From Kallotenue papyrolyticum (GTDB lineage: Bacteria; Chloroflexota; Chloroflexia; Chloroflexales; Kallotenuaceae): a DNA stretch of 64,000 nt. A program made the translations under genes and the position numbers. The notes under the pieces were generated by a model that ran no database searches, had not been told where the DNA came from, and saw only the letters and a list, made by a program, of their open reading frames with translations. The DNA is taken from the NCBI RefSeq assembly GCF_000526415.1, contig NZ_JAGA01000002.1, forward strand, positions 1 to 64,000. Direction: 5' to 3'. How positions within the stretch are numbered: the stretch's first letter is position 1; each line of letters begins with the position of its first letter. Shown here piece after piece: positions 1 to 10,107 of this stretch.

Positions 1-1262
1 AATCGGACAAAAATCCGATCGTCCCCACGCACGTGGGGGTGAACCAGTTTTATCGCGTGGCATGGACTCGGGCTGCCCATCGTCCCCACGCACGTGGGGG
101 TGAACCTAGCGTCCGATTAGGGAGACAAATCGGACGGTAATCGTCCCCACGCACGTGGGGGTGAACCGCGCTGATCGCCACGATGCACGGATTGCAACGC
201 ATCGTCCCCACGCACGTGGGGGTGAACCGTTGTAGACGCGCGTTAGATGCCGGTACTCACATCGTCCCCACGCACGTGGGGGTGAACCGGGCTTCAACTT
301 CCAGGTCGACGACATCGACCGATCGTCCCCACGCACGTGGGGGTGAACCGAGCGCGACCGACTGGCCGCACTGGCCGATGATATCGTCCCCACGCACGTG
401 GGGGTGAACCTAAAATTCACAGCTTTCGGCCCATGGCGAGCGCATCGTCCCCACGCACGTGGGGGTGAACCAACAACCCTCGACGGATGGCGAAATGTCA
501 CGCCATCGTCCCCACGCACGTGGGGGTGAACCGGCACGGGTCGTTTCCTTTCCAGAGCAGCCGCCATCGTCCCCACGCACGTGGGGGTGAACCAACCCCA
601 GGGATTTCAACGACCATCGACATCTCATCGTCCCCACGCACGTGGGGGTGAACCGGAGACGCTGCTGGAGCGACTCTTCACGCTAGCATCGTCCCCACGC
701 ACGTGGGGGTGAACCGTTTGACAGTTTGACTCTGCACTGAGTCAAACTATCGTCCCCACGCACGTGGGGGTGAACCGCCCGTCTCCGATCAATGATCGGA
801 GATGGTGCTATCGTCCCCACGCACGTGGGGGTGAACCTTGACCATACAGCTCCCCCAGGATCGACCAGATATCGTCCCCACGCACGTGGGGGTGAACCGC
901 GGGTGGGCTTCCGCGCCTAAAGGCAAGCATCATCGTCCCCACGCACGTGGGGGTGAACCTGTCATCCAGGGGAATGAGTTTAACGCTCAATGATCGTCCC
1001 CACGCACGTGGGGGTGAACCGCGCGTGACAGATCGCCTTGACCCGCGTGTCGCATCGTCCCCACGCACGTGGGGGTGAACCGTTGCTTCCCAAACTTGGC
1101 ATTGAAGCCGGGAATCGTCCCCACGCACGTGGGGGTGAACCGGCCTGTTCCTGCTCTTCTAGGAATTCGAGATAATCGTCCCCACGCACGTGGGGTGAAC
1201 CTATCCCTCCTCCTGCCTCAGCAGGAGATGCTCGATCGTCCCCACGCACGTGGGGGTGAACC
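1..1262 (+). CRISPR. Type I-E CRISPR array, trailer end
   Basis: Twenty-one copies of a 28-nt repeat (ATCGTCCCCACGCACGTGGG followed by GGTGAACC) start at 18, 79, 140, 201, 261, 322, 383, 444, 505, 566, 627, 688, 749, 810, 871, 932, 993, 1054, 1114, 1175 and 1235. The 20 complete spacers are 33 nt, except 229-260 and 1082-1113 (32 nt); a partial spacer fills 1-17. The repeat has the CCCCAC/GTGGGG stem and the GTGAACC 3' handle of Cascade (I-E) repeats, so the leader should lie upstream of base 1 and the array is read on the plus strand. The copy at 1175-1201 has lost one G, which fits the old trailer end. No cas gene lies in the window, so activity depends on genes elsewhere. Several spacers are perfect hairpins (see findings). 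Confidence 0.97.
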
Positions 1263-1396
1263 AAACTGTCCAGTCCGGCGGCGCTGCGTCTCCGTGGCGC
1301 TTCAACGATCAGAACGGTAGTACAATGCATGCCTGTCACCGATCTCCCGCGCACACCAACTGACTTCGCGGGACCGTGCTACGAAAGGTAGATAGC

Positions 1397-2791
1397 GTGA
1401 CCGATGCACTCGCGTTGCTGCCTCCGATCGCCGCAGCCGGTCTGCTGCTGCGCGGGCATCGTCCTACGCTGGCCGCGCTGGTGGCCTACGTCTTTGGCCT
1501 GGCCCTGCTGGTTGCCTTTCCAACCCCTCTCGCACGCCTGCTGCGCGCCGAATGGCAGGCGTTGCTCACTGCCATCGAGGTCTGCGCTATTATCCTTGGC
1601 GGCATCACCTTTGATGAACTGACGCGACGCTCCGGCACGACCGTCAGCATCGGCGCCTGGCTGCGCGCGACGACCAGTGATGCCACCCACGCCGCACTAC
1701 TGATCGTGCTGGGCCTCACGCCGTTCTTTGAGTCGATCACCGGCTTCGGTGTAGGCGCGGTGATTGCCGTCTCGCTGCTGCGCACCATTGGCTTTGGTGG
1801 CTTCAAGCTTGGCGCGCTGGGGCTGCTGGGACTCGTCACCGTACCGTGGGGCGCGCTCGCGCCGGGCACGTTGGTAGCAGCGCGGCTGGCGGATCTGTCC
1901 TTTCAAGCGTTAGGCATCATGAGCGCGGCGCTGTCGTTGCCGGTGTTTCTGGTGGCAGGCTGGACTGCGCTGATCCTGGCAGCCGGCTGGCTCACAACCC
2001 TGCGCCGCTGGTCACTCGTGCTGCGCGGCGCGTTGAGCCTCTGGCTGGGCATTCTCGCTGCCAACACGCTGCTGGGCACGCCCCTGGCGGGCGCACTCGG
2101 CAGCCTCCTCGCCATTGTTGCGCTGGCCTGGCCGCTCCGCACGCGGGGCATCAGCCGGCAGCAGGCGCGGGCCATGTTGCCCTATGCCGTGCTGGTGGCA
2201 CTGTTGATCCTCGGGCGCGTAGCGGCGACACTGGTGGCAGCCTGGAGTGTGCGGGCTGCCGCGGTGCTGGCCAGCCCCATTCCGGCGCTGGCGCTCACCT
2301 GCGCCGGCCTGCTGTGGCATACCTATGAGCGCGATCGCTCGCACGCCTGGCTGATCACCATCTGGCAGCGTTGGAGGCCGGTCGCGCTGACAACCCTGCT
2401 GTTCGTACTGCTCGGCGGCGTGATGGTCGCTTCCGGCATGGCAACAGCGCTCGCGCGTCTCGTAGCCTCCTTCGGCCCGGCCTACGTCGGGCTGGCTCCC
2501 TGGCTGGGCGGCCTGGGCGGCTTCCTCACCGGCTCCAACACCGGTGCAAACGCGATGTTCGCGACCGCCCAGGCCCAGGCCGCGCGCGCGCTCGGTCTGC
2601 AACCCTTGCTGATCGTCGCAGCCCAGAACGTTGGCGCGGCGCTCTTCACCATGGCCTCACCCCCGCGTGTCAGTCTGGCCCTTTCGCTGCTCGATCCCGC
2701 CGAGCGCGATCGGCGTGTTGGTCACCTGGCGCTGTTGGTCGATGGGCTTGCCGCTGCCTTGCTCAGCCTGGTGCTGCTGGGCATCGCCTGA
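1397..2791 (+). CDS. L-lactate permease family transporter (LctP/GlcA type)
   Basis: A polytopic inner-membrane carrier of about 464 residues, expected to import lactate, glycolate or a related 2-hydroxy acid with protons. It is hydrophobic throughout with roughly 12 membrane segments. Family signatures are ESITGFGVGA near residue 111, a segment with GSNTGANAMF near 376, and AQNVGAALFTMASPP near 408. It is shorter than the usual 530-550 residues, mostly through short loops. GTG at 1397 is preferred over the in-frame GTG at 1376 because GAAAGG (1383-1388) sits eight bases before it. A TACAAT box at about 1320-1325 could serve as its promoter. It stands alone between the CRISPR trailer and a convergent SPFH gene. 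Substrate is not resolved by sequence alone. Confidence 0.85.
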   Translation: MTDALALLPPIAAAGLLLRGHRPTLAALVAYVFGLALLVAFPTPLARLLRAEWQALLTAIEVCAIILGGITFDELTRRSGTTVSIGAWLRATTSDATHAALLIVLGLTPFFESITGFGVGAVIAVSLLRTIGFGGFKLGALGLLGLVTVPWGALAPGTLVAARLADLSFQALGIMSAALSLPVFLVAGWTALILAAGWLTTLRRWSLVLRGALSLWLGILAANTLLGTPLAGALGSLLAIVALAWPLRTRGISRQQARAMLPYAVLVALLILGRVAATLVAAWSVRAAAVLASPIPALALTCAGLLWHTYERDRSHAWLITIWQRWRPVALTTLLFVLLGGVMVASGMATALARLVASFGPAYVGLAPWLGGLGGFLTGSNTGANAMFATAQAQAARALGLQPLLIVAAQNVGAALFTMASPPRVSLALSLLDPAERDRRVGHLALLVDGLAAALLSLVLLGIA

Positions 2792-2970
2792 CGCGCTAGG
2801 GCACCACCCCACCACGCGCAGGTCCAGCGCTATGCGCTCCGTGTCTCCGTGGTGCCCCTCCCACGATGCGCTGGCCTGTGACAAGATCGCCCTTCGTGGA
2901 GCTTCGGTCGCAGGCGAGCGTGCCCAGGCCGAAGCACCGCGCACTTTACGATCCGCCCGTCGTCGCCATG

Positions 2971-2996
2971 CGGGGGCAGGAGCATGCCTGCCCCCG
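2971..2996. terminator. Hairpin between convergent genes
   Basis: A perfect 10-bp stem (CGGGGGCAGG at 2971-2980 with CCTGCCCCCG at 2987-2996, loop AGCATG) lies between the ends of the lactate permease gene and the convergent SPFH gene. There is only a weak T tract on the plus side (GTTCT), so it is a plausible terminator or RNA-stabilising hairpin for either transcript. Confidence 0.6.
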
Positions 2997-3006
2997 GTTC
3001 TACCGC

Positions 3007-3990
3007 TCAGCGCGCACCGACGGTAGAACTGATGATCTCCGTCGCGTCGATCAGCGGCGTGGCGTTGCCGCCGTTGAAGACCGGCAACTTGCCGTCCCAC
3101 TTCTGCATCTGGAGGTAGCGGATCACCTCCGGCGTCAGGCTCTCGGCCAGCAGCCGGTTGGCTTGCGCCTGCGCCTCGGCCTGGATGCGAATCGCGTCGG
3201 CCTCGCCCTGCGCCTGCGCGCGGCGGGCATTGGCCTGCCCTTCAGCGGTCACCTTATCCTGCTGCGCACGTACCTGGGCCTGCTCCAACTCATAGCGCTG
3301 GCGTTCGGCCTGCTGCTGCGCCTGGATCTTCTGATCCAACGCCTGTTGCAACTGCTGCGGCAGATGCACCTCGCGAATGCCAAACGAGATCAGCCGCAGG
3401 TGGCGACGGCGAAACTCTTCGCTGAGCCGCGCCGCGACTTCGTTGGTGATCTGCTCGCGCTTGCTGGAGGTGATCTCCTCCCAGCCATAGCGCGAGGCGA
3501 CCAGCGGCACCTGCGAGCGCGTGTACTGGCGCACCACGCGCTCCTCCACCACGCTGATCGGCGCGCCGCCCCAATCCTGGAACAGTTCGCCGGCCTCCTC
3601 TTTGATCACCTGATACTGGATCACCACGTCTAGGTTGACCTGTTGGCCTTCGCTGCTCTGGACCTTGATCGAGTCATCGGTCTCGGCGCTGCCCTCACCA
3701 CTGCGCTGTACCATCGAATAGGTTTGGATCGTCACCGGGTACTGCTGAATCGATTGGGTGAACGGGTTGATGAACTGCCAGCCCGGATCGAGTGCGCGCG
3801 CCGAAACACGACGGCTGACCTTGTCGAACACGATTCCGACATAGCCCGGCTCGATCGTGCGCCAGGCAGCGAAGATCAGCATGAACGCCAGCACGGCGAT
3901 CAGCGCTGCTACCCCGAGGGTAAACGTTCCGGCAAGCCTGCGAGCTGCGCTCCGCGCACGCCCTGGACGCGCATCACTGTTCGTGGTCAT
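3007..3990 (-). CDS. SPFH/prohibitin-family membrane protein
   Basis: A 327-residue membrane-anchored scaffold protein of the stomatin/prohibitin/flotillin superfamily. One N-terminal transmembrane helix (about residues 20-42, LGVAALIAVLAFMLIFAAW) is followed by an SPFH domain starting with EPGYVGIVFDKVSRRV. A long Gln/Glu/Ala-rich coiled coil (about 230-295, QQQAERQRYELEQAQ and following) mediates oligomers in this family. The start at 3990 is chosen because AGGAG precedes it by 10 bases; an upstream extension in the same frame is not hydrophobic and overlaps another gene. A 58-codon membrane gene overlaps its first 17 bases, suggesting translational coupling. Family members organise membrane microdomains and protect membrane proteins from proteolysis; the partner here is unknown. 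Confidence 0.88.
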   Translation of the reverse strand: MTTNSDARPGRARSAARRLAGTFTLGVAALIAVLAFMLIFAAWRTIEPGYVGIVFDKVSRRVSARALDPGWQFINPFTQSIQQYPVTIQTYSMVQRSGEGSAETDDSIKVQSSEGQQVNLDVVIQYQVIKEEAGELFQDWGGAPISVVEERVVRQYTRSQVPLVASRYGWEEITSSKREQITNEVAARLSEEFRRRHLRLISFGIREVHLPQQLQQALDQKIQAQQQAERQRYELEQAQVRAQQDKVTAEGQANARRAQAQGEADAIRIQAEAQAQANRLLAESLTPEVIRYLQMQKWDGKLPVFNGGNATPLIDATEIISSTVGAR

Positions 3991-4150
3991 GGTTGTGCTG
4001 CTCCTGATGATGTTGATGGTTGTGAGCGACGTTGCGGCGTAGATAGTCGGCCAGCGCCTCGAGCAACGGCGGCACCACACGCAGCGCCCACAGGAAGATC
4101 AGCACCGCGGCGAGCACGGCCACCGTAATTTCCAGAAATGTTGGACTCAT
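3974..4150 (-). CDS. Small single-pass membrane protein with His-rich tail
   Basis: A 58-residue ORF reading MSPTFLEITVAVLAAVLIFL and then WALRVVPPLLEALADYLRRN, ending in a tail HNHQHHQEQHNHDHEQ. The first 27 residues form one transmembrane helix and the last 16 contain seven histidines, a likely metal-binding or pH-sensitive cytoplasmic tail. It overlaps the start of the SPFH gene by 17 bases (its stop is at 3974-3976, the SPFH ATG at 3988-3990), so the two are probably co-translated. I do not recognise a named family. Short N-terminal helices next to SPFH/NfeD-type proteins are common, but this tail is unusual. The gene is supported by the overlap geometry and the amphipathic-then-polar pattern; the ribosome site is weak (GGGACA). 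Confidence 0.6.
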   Translation of the reverse strand: MSPTFLEITVAVLAAVLIFLWALRVVPPLLEALADYLRRNVAHNHQHHQEQHNHDHEQ

Positions 4151-4163
4151 ACCATGTGTCCCG

Positions 4164-4190
4164 ACGGTGATATGCCGTCACCGTATTCTA
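4164..4190 (-). promoter_or_regulatory. Putative promoter with operator-like inverted repeat
   Basis: A perfect 7-bp inverted repeat (ACGGTGA at 4164-4170, TCACCGT at 4178-4184, 7-base gap) lies directly downstream of a minus-strand TAGAAT box (4185-4190) and upstream of the small membrane/SPFH gene pair. Its position over the expected transcription start suggests a repressor site or a 5' hairpin. Confidence 0.4.
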
Positions 4191-4316
4191 CGTCGGCGCA
4201 GGGCACAGGTTGCGCCCTGCTGCCCATTGGCGTGCCCGACACGGGTGCAACATCACGGCGCGGCCCAGCGTCCTAGCCAGCGCACTGGCCGACAGGCATC
4301 GCCAAAGGAACGATCC

Positions 4317-5486
4317 ATGCGTCTGATCCTGTACCTGGGCAAGGGCGGCGTCGGCAAAACTACGACCGCCGCTGCCACCGCCGCACGCGCAGCGGAATTA
4401 GGCTACCGCACGCTGGTGGTCTCGACCGATGTGGCCCACTCGCTCGCCGATGCGCTCGACCAACCGCTCGGCGCGCAACCCACGCCCGTGGCCGCGAACC
4501 TGTGGGGGCAGGAGATCAATGTCCTCGACGAGGTACGCCGCCACTGGGGCACGCTCCAGACCCACCTGCAACAGCTCCTCAAACGCCGCGGCGTCAACGA
4601 GGTGGCCGCCGAGGAGCTGGCGATCATCCCCGGCATGGAAGAAGTGGTCAGTCTGCTCCATATCCGCCGGCAGGCGCGCGCAGGCGATTTCGACGTGGTG
4701 ATCGTCGATGCCGCGCCGACCGGCGAAACCGTGCGCCTGCTGACCATGCCCGAGGCCGTGCAGATGTACGCCGGACGGCTCCTCAGCTGGGATCAAGGCA
4801 TGGTGCGCCTGGCGCGACCACTGATGCGCGCCATGCTCCCCAGCAGCGATGTGTTCGCGTCCTTGCCGCAGTTCATCGCCGAGGTTGAGGAGCTGCGCGC
4901 CACGCTGACCGACCCCGCCATCGCCTCCTACCGGCTGGTGCTCACGCCGGAGCGCATGGTGCTCAAGGAAGCGCAGCGCGCCGCTACCTACCTGGCACTC
5001 TACGGCTACCCCGTAGACGGCGCGGTGCTCAACCGCGTGCTGCCGCCCGACAGCGCGGGCGATGGCTTTTGGCAGCGCCTGGCGGCGACCCAGCAGCAGT
5101 ATCGCCGCCAGGCGCACGAGCTGTTCGCGCCGCTGCCGATCTGGGAAGCACCCTACGAAGCGCGCGACCTGCGCGGCCTGGATGATCTGCGCGCTCTGGG
5201 GCGCGCCATCTTCGGCGCGGAGGATCCTACGCGCGTCTTTTTTCGCGGCACAACCCAGGAACTGGTCAAAGAGGGTGAAGAATACCGTCTGCGCCTGCCG
5301 CTGCCGCACGTCGAGCTGGACAAGGTCACCATGCTCAAACGCGGCGATCAGCTCTTTGTGGAGATCGGCTCCTTCCGCCGCGAGCTGATCCTGCCGCTGG
5401 TGTTGGCCGACCGCGAAGCCACCCGCGCCGTGTTCCGCAACGGCGTGCTGGAGGTGCGCTTCGGCCCGCCACCACCATCGGCCTGA
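4317..5486 (+). CDS. ArsA/Get3-family ATPase with C-terminal HSP20-like domain
   Basis: A 389-residue cytosolic ATPase of the ArsA/GET3 branch of the SIMIBI class. The deviant Walker A GKGGVGKTT is at residues 8-16, the A-loop VSTDVAHSLADAL follows, and the switch segment DAAPTGETVRLL is near 130. After about residue 310 comes a small beta-rich domain (LPLPHVELDKVTMLKRGDQL...) like the HSP20-type C-terminal domain of many bacterial ArsA homologues. ATG at 4317 follows AAAGGA. In bacteria this single-domain form is not proof of arsenite export: no arsB or arsR lies nearby, and a role in membrane-protein or metallocofactor handling is equally possible. It is divergent from the SPFH operon and shares its 170-bp upstream region. 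Confidence 0.85.
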   Translation: MRLILYLGKGGVGKTTTAAATAARAAELGYRTLVVSTDVAHSLADALDQPLGAQPTPVAANLWGQEINVLDEVRRHWGTLQTHLQQLLKRRGVNEVAAEELAIIPGMEEVVSLLHIRRQARAGDFDVVIVDAAPTGETVRLLTMPEAVQMYAGRLLSWDQGMVRLARPLMRAMLPSSDVFASLPQFIAEVEELRATLTDPAIASYRLVLTPERMVLKEAQRAATYLALYGYPVDGAVLNRVLPPDSAGDGFWQRLAATQQQYRRQAHELFAPLPIWEAPYEARDLRGLDDLRALGRAIFGAEDPTRVFFRGTTQELVKEGEEYRLRLPLPHVELDKVTMLKRGDQLFVEIGSFRRELILPLVLADREATRAVFRNGVLEVRFGPPPPSA

Positions 5487-5840
5487 AAGGCTGAAGCCAT
5501 GCGCTGCATCGGCCGAGAGCTGGCCTGGAGCCGGCGCAATCTGTCAGAGACCGTCGCCCTAACCTGTCACGCCAGCGGCGCGCGCCTGCGCGAGCGGTAA
5601 CGCCCCAACGCCGCTCGACGCACCCCTCTGTGCGCTGAAGCAGCCCGGTCAGCGGCCTGCCATAGCGGCGCTCGACCGCGTCCTTCGGCGCTATGGCCCG
5701 ACCATCGAGATCGATCCCCTGCCACGCCAGTCGCGCTCCGCGCGCTGCCCGACCTGCTGCGCTCCACCGTCCTCCACCCCGGTGCCATCACCACACCTGC
5801 CGGCGCCGTGTTAACGTCGTATTAGAGTTGCAAACCACCC
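5487..5840. other. Intergenic region with no recognisable gene
   Basis: About 350 bases between the ArsA-like gene and the dnaJ promoter. Short open frames here have no family resemblance or ribosome sites. GC-rich palindromic runs around 5575-5600 could act as a weak terminator for the upstream gene, but no T tract is present. Confidence 0.5.
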
Positions 5841-5880
5841 TGTCAACTACCTTGACAACAACGATATCAAGGAATAGAAT
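5841..5880 (+). promoter_or_regulatory. dnaJ promoter with HspR (HAIR) operator
   Basis: A near-consensus housekeeping promoter: TTGACA at 5852-5857, a 17-base spacer, TAGAAT at 5875-5880. Overlapping it is CCTTGA (5850-5855) and TCAAGG (5867-5872) separated by 11 bases, which is the outer part and geometry of the HAIR element bound by HspR (CTTGAGT-N7-ACTCAAG). A second inverted pair, TGTCAA at 5841-5846 with TTGACA at 5852-5857, shares the -35 box. Since hspR is encoded two genes downstream, autorepression of the heat-shock operon is the natural reading. Confidence 0.75.
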
Positions 5881-5937
5881 GGTGATGTCAATGAGCTGCC
5901 GAGACGCACCTTAGCCGAAGCAAGCATCGAGGCGACG

Positions 5938-6987
5938 ATGGAGTACAAGGACTACTACAAAATCCTGGGCGTGAAGCGGGACGCCAGCGCCGACGAGATC
6001 AAGAAAGCCTACCGTAGGCTGGCGCGCAAGTATCACCCTGACATCAATCCCGGCAACAAAGAAGCCGAGAACAAGTTCAAGGAGATCAACGAAGCCTACG
6101 AGGTGCTGTCCGATCCCGAAAAGCGCAAGAAGTACGATCAGTTCGGTAGCGAGTGGAGCCGCTATCAGCAGGCCGGCGCCACCGGCGGCTTCGACTGGTC
6201 GCAGTACGTCAACCAACCGGGCGGCGTGCGCATTGACTTCGGTCCCGGCGACTTCGGCGGCGTCAGCGGCTTCTCGGACTTCTTTGAGACGCTCTTCGGC
6301 GCGATGGGTGGGCGGCGCACCACCGGCTACACCGGGCGTGGGTTCAGCACGCGTCCGCAGCGTGGCCAAGACTACGAGCAGACCATCGATATCACGCTGG
6401 AAGAGGCCTACAACGGCACGCAGCGTCAACTACGGCTGCAGGTGCCGCAGGTCTGCCCTACCTGCCGCGGTACGGGCGTCCAAGGTAACAACATCTGCTC
6501 CACCTGCGACGGCACCGGCGTCAGCGGCGAACAGACGCGCACGCTCACGGTCAAAATCCCGGCCGGTGTGGCGACGGGCGGCCGCGTACGCGTCGCCGGC
6601 GAGGGCGGTCCCGGCATCAATGGCGGACCCAACGGCGATCTCTACTTGATCATCAATGTCCTGCCCGATCCGCGCTACGAGCGCGACGGTCTGGATCTGC
6701 GCCAGCGCGTGCCGGTCGATGTTTTTACCATGATGCTGGGCGGCGAAGTCCGCATTCCGCTGTTGAACGGCAAAACGCTGACGTTACGCATCCCGCCGGG
6801 CACGCAGAACGGCCAGACCTTCCGCATCAGCGGCCAGGGCATGCCCTCGCCCAGCAACCCGCGTCAGCGCGGCGACCTGTACATCATCGCCGAGGCGCAA
6901 CTACCGGGCAAGCTCTCGCCACGCGAGCGCGAACTGGTGGAAGAGTTACGCAATCTGCGCAGCGCAAGCCACGTGGGCAGCGCATAA
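5938..6987 (+). CDS. dnaJ: DnaJ/Hsp40 co-chaperone with reduced zinc finger
   Basis: A 349-residue co-chaperone that stimulates the DnaK ATPase and delivers unfolded substrates. The J domain is at residues 1-70 with HPD at 33-35, followed by a Gly/Phe-rich linker and the two C-terminal beta domains ([13 protein letters not shown]..., then [20 protein letters not shown]...). Between them only two CxxCxGxG motifs are present (CPTCRGTG near 172 and CSTCDGTG near 187) instead of the four of classical type I DnaJ, so only one zinc site can form. It is the first gene of a dnaJ-hspR-clpC cluster with a HAIR operator over its promoter. The start has a GAGGCG site. It could also be called CbpA-like, but the residual zinc finger is against that. 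Confidence 0.92.
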   Translation: MEYKDYYKILGVKRDASADEIKKAYRRLARKYHPDINPGNKEAENKFKEINEAYEVLSDPEKRKKYDQFGSEWSRYQQAGATGGFDWSQYVNQPGGVRIDFGPGDFGGVSGFSDFFETLFGAMGGRRTTGYTGRGFSTRPQRGQDYEQTIDITLEEAYNGTQRQLRLQVPQVCPTCRGTGVQGNNICSTCDGTGVSGEQTRTLTVKIPAGVATGGRVRVAGEGGPGINGGPNGDLYLIINVLPDPRYERDGLDLRQRVPVDVFTMMLGGEVRIPLLNGKTLTLRIPPGTQNGQTFRISGQGMPSPSNPRQRGDLYIIAEAQLPGKLSPRERELVEELRNLRSASHVGSA

Positions 6988-7091
6988 GCGCTCCAACCGG
7001 CGTGGGTTAGCGTTGCGTAAGAATCAATCTGACACAAAACCGACACAACCGTGCGGACGTAGATAGAGATACCAGCAGGAAACATGCGGGC

Positions 7092-7406
7092 ATGGACGAT
7101 CGAACACCCAAATACACCATCGGCGTTGTCGCGCAGCTCGTTGGGCTGCACGAGCAGAGCCTGCGCATGTATGAGCGCAAGGGACTGATCTCGCCGCAGC
7201 GCAGCGAGGGCAACATCCGCCTCTACTCCGATGCCGATGTAGAGCGCGTCCGCTGCATCAAACGCCTGGTGGATGATCTGGGCGTGAACCTCGCCGGCGC
7301 GGAGGTGATCCTCAACATGCGCGAACAACTGGATGCGCTGCGCCGCGAGGTTGAACACCTGCGACGTCACACGCAGCACTTGCTGGAGCAACTGGAACAG
7401 CGATAA
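7092..7406 (+). CDS. hspR: HspR, MerR-family heat-shock repressor
   Basis: A 104-residue transcriptional repressor. The N-terminal MerR-type winged helix has the characteristic segment LVGLHEQSLRMYERKGLISP and then NIRLYSDADVERVRCIKRL. The C-terminal coiled coil (LDALRREVEHLRRHTQHLLE) dimerises. HspR binds HAIR elements and represses dnaK/dnaJ/clpB-type operons, with DnaK as co-repressor. Here a HAIR-like site lies over the dnaJ promoter 1.2 kb upstream. Two direct GACACAA repeats at about 7030-7047 precede the gene. No effector cysteine is present, as expected for HspR and unlike metal-sensing MerR proteins. Confidence 0.92.
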   Translation: MDDRTPKYTIGVVAQLVGLHEQSLRMYERKGLISPQRSEGNIRLYSDADVERVRCIKRLVDDLGVNLAGAEVILNMREQLDALRREVEHLRRHTQHLLEQLEQR

Positions 7407-7480
7407 CGAGGAGCAACGCCGGAACCTGGACCGTGGTCTCCCTGGCCGAACAGGCGGGGACCACCCGGTCGAGCCGGGGA

Positions 7481-7509
7481 TTGACGCGCGTAGCGATTGG
7501 GTGTACAGA
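7481..7509 (+). promoter_or_regulatory. Putative clpC promoter
   Basis: TTGACG at 7481-7486, a 17-base spacer and TACAGA at 7504-7509 lie 45 bases before the clpC start. An ACTCAAG half of a HAIR element follows at 7508-7514, but the left half is poorly matched, so HspR control at this site is uncertain. Confidence 0.5.
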
Positions 7510-7553
7510 CTCAAGCGAGCGATCAATTCCGATCCGGCGTTCTGGAGAAGAAG

Positions 7554-10025
<2,472 letters not shown>

Positions 10026-10044
10026 GCGGCCGATCGAGGCATGC

Positions 10045-10073
10045 GGGGCGATCCCTCAGGATCGCCCCGTTGG
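10045..10073 (+). terminator. Intrinsic terminator after clpC
   Basis: A perfect 10-bp stem GGGGCGATCC (10045-10054) and GGATCGCCCC (10059-10068) with loop CTCA, followed by GTTGGTTT. It lies 20 bases after the clpC stop and also separates it from the convergent B12 transporter operon. Confidence 0.8.
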
Positions 10074-10107
10074 TTTGCCGTGCGCCTGGTGCCCAGGGCC
10101 GCCGGCT

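Noticed and set aside
106-1354. Open frames across the CRISPR array with repeating PRAWGR/VHPHVRGDD-like peptides
   Set aside because: They are translations of the repeats; period 61 shifts frame each unit, and no ribosome sites or family similarity exist.
7501-7520. HAIR operator before clpC
   Set aside because: Only the right half ACTCAAG is present; the left half does not match.
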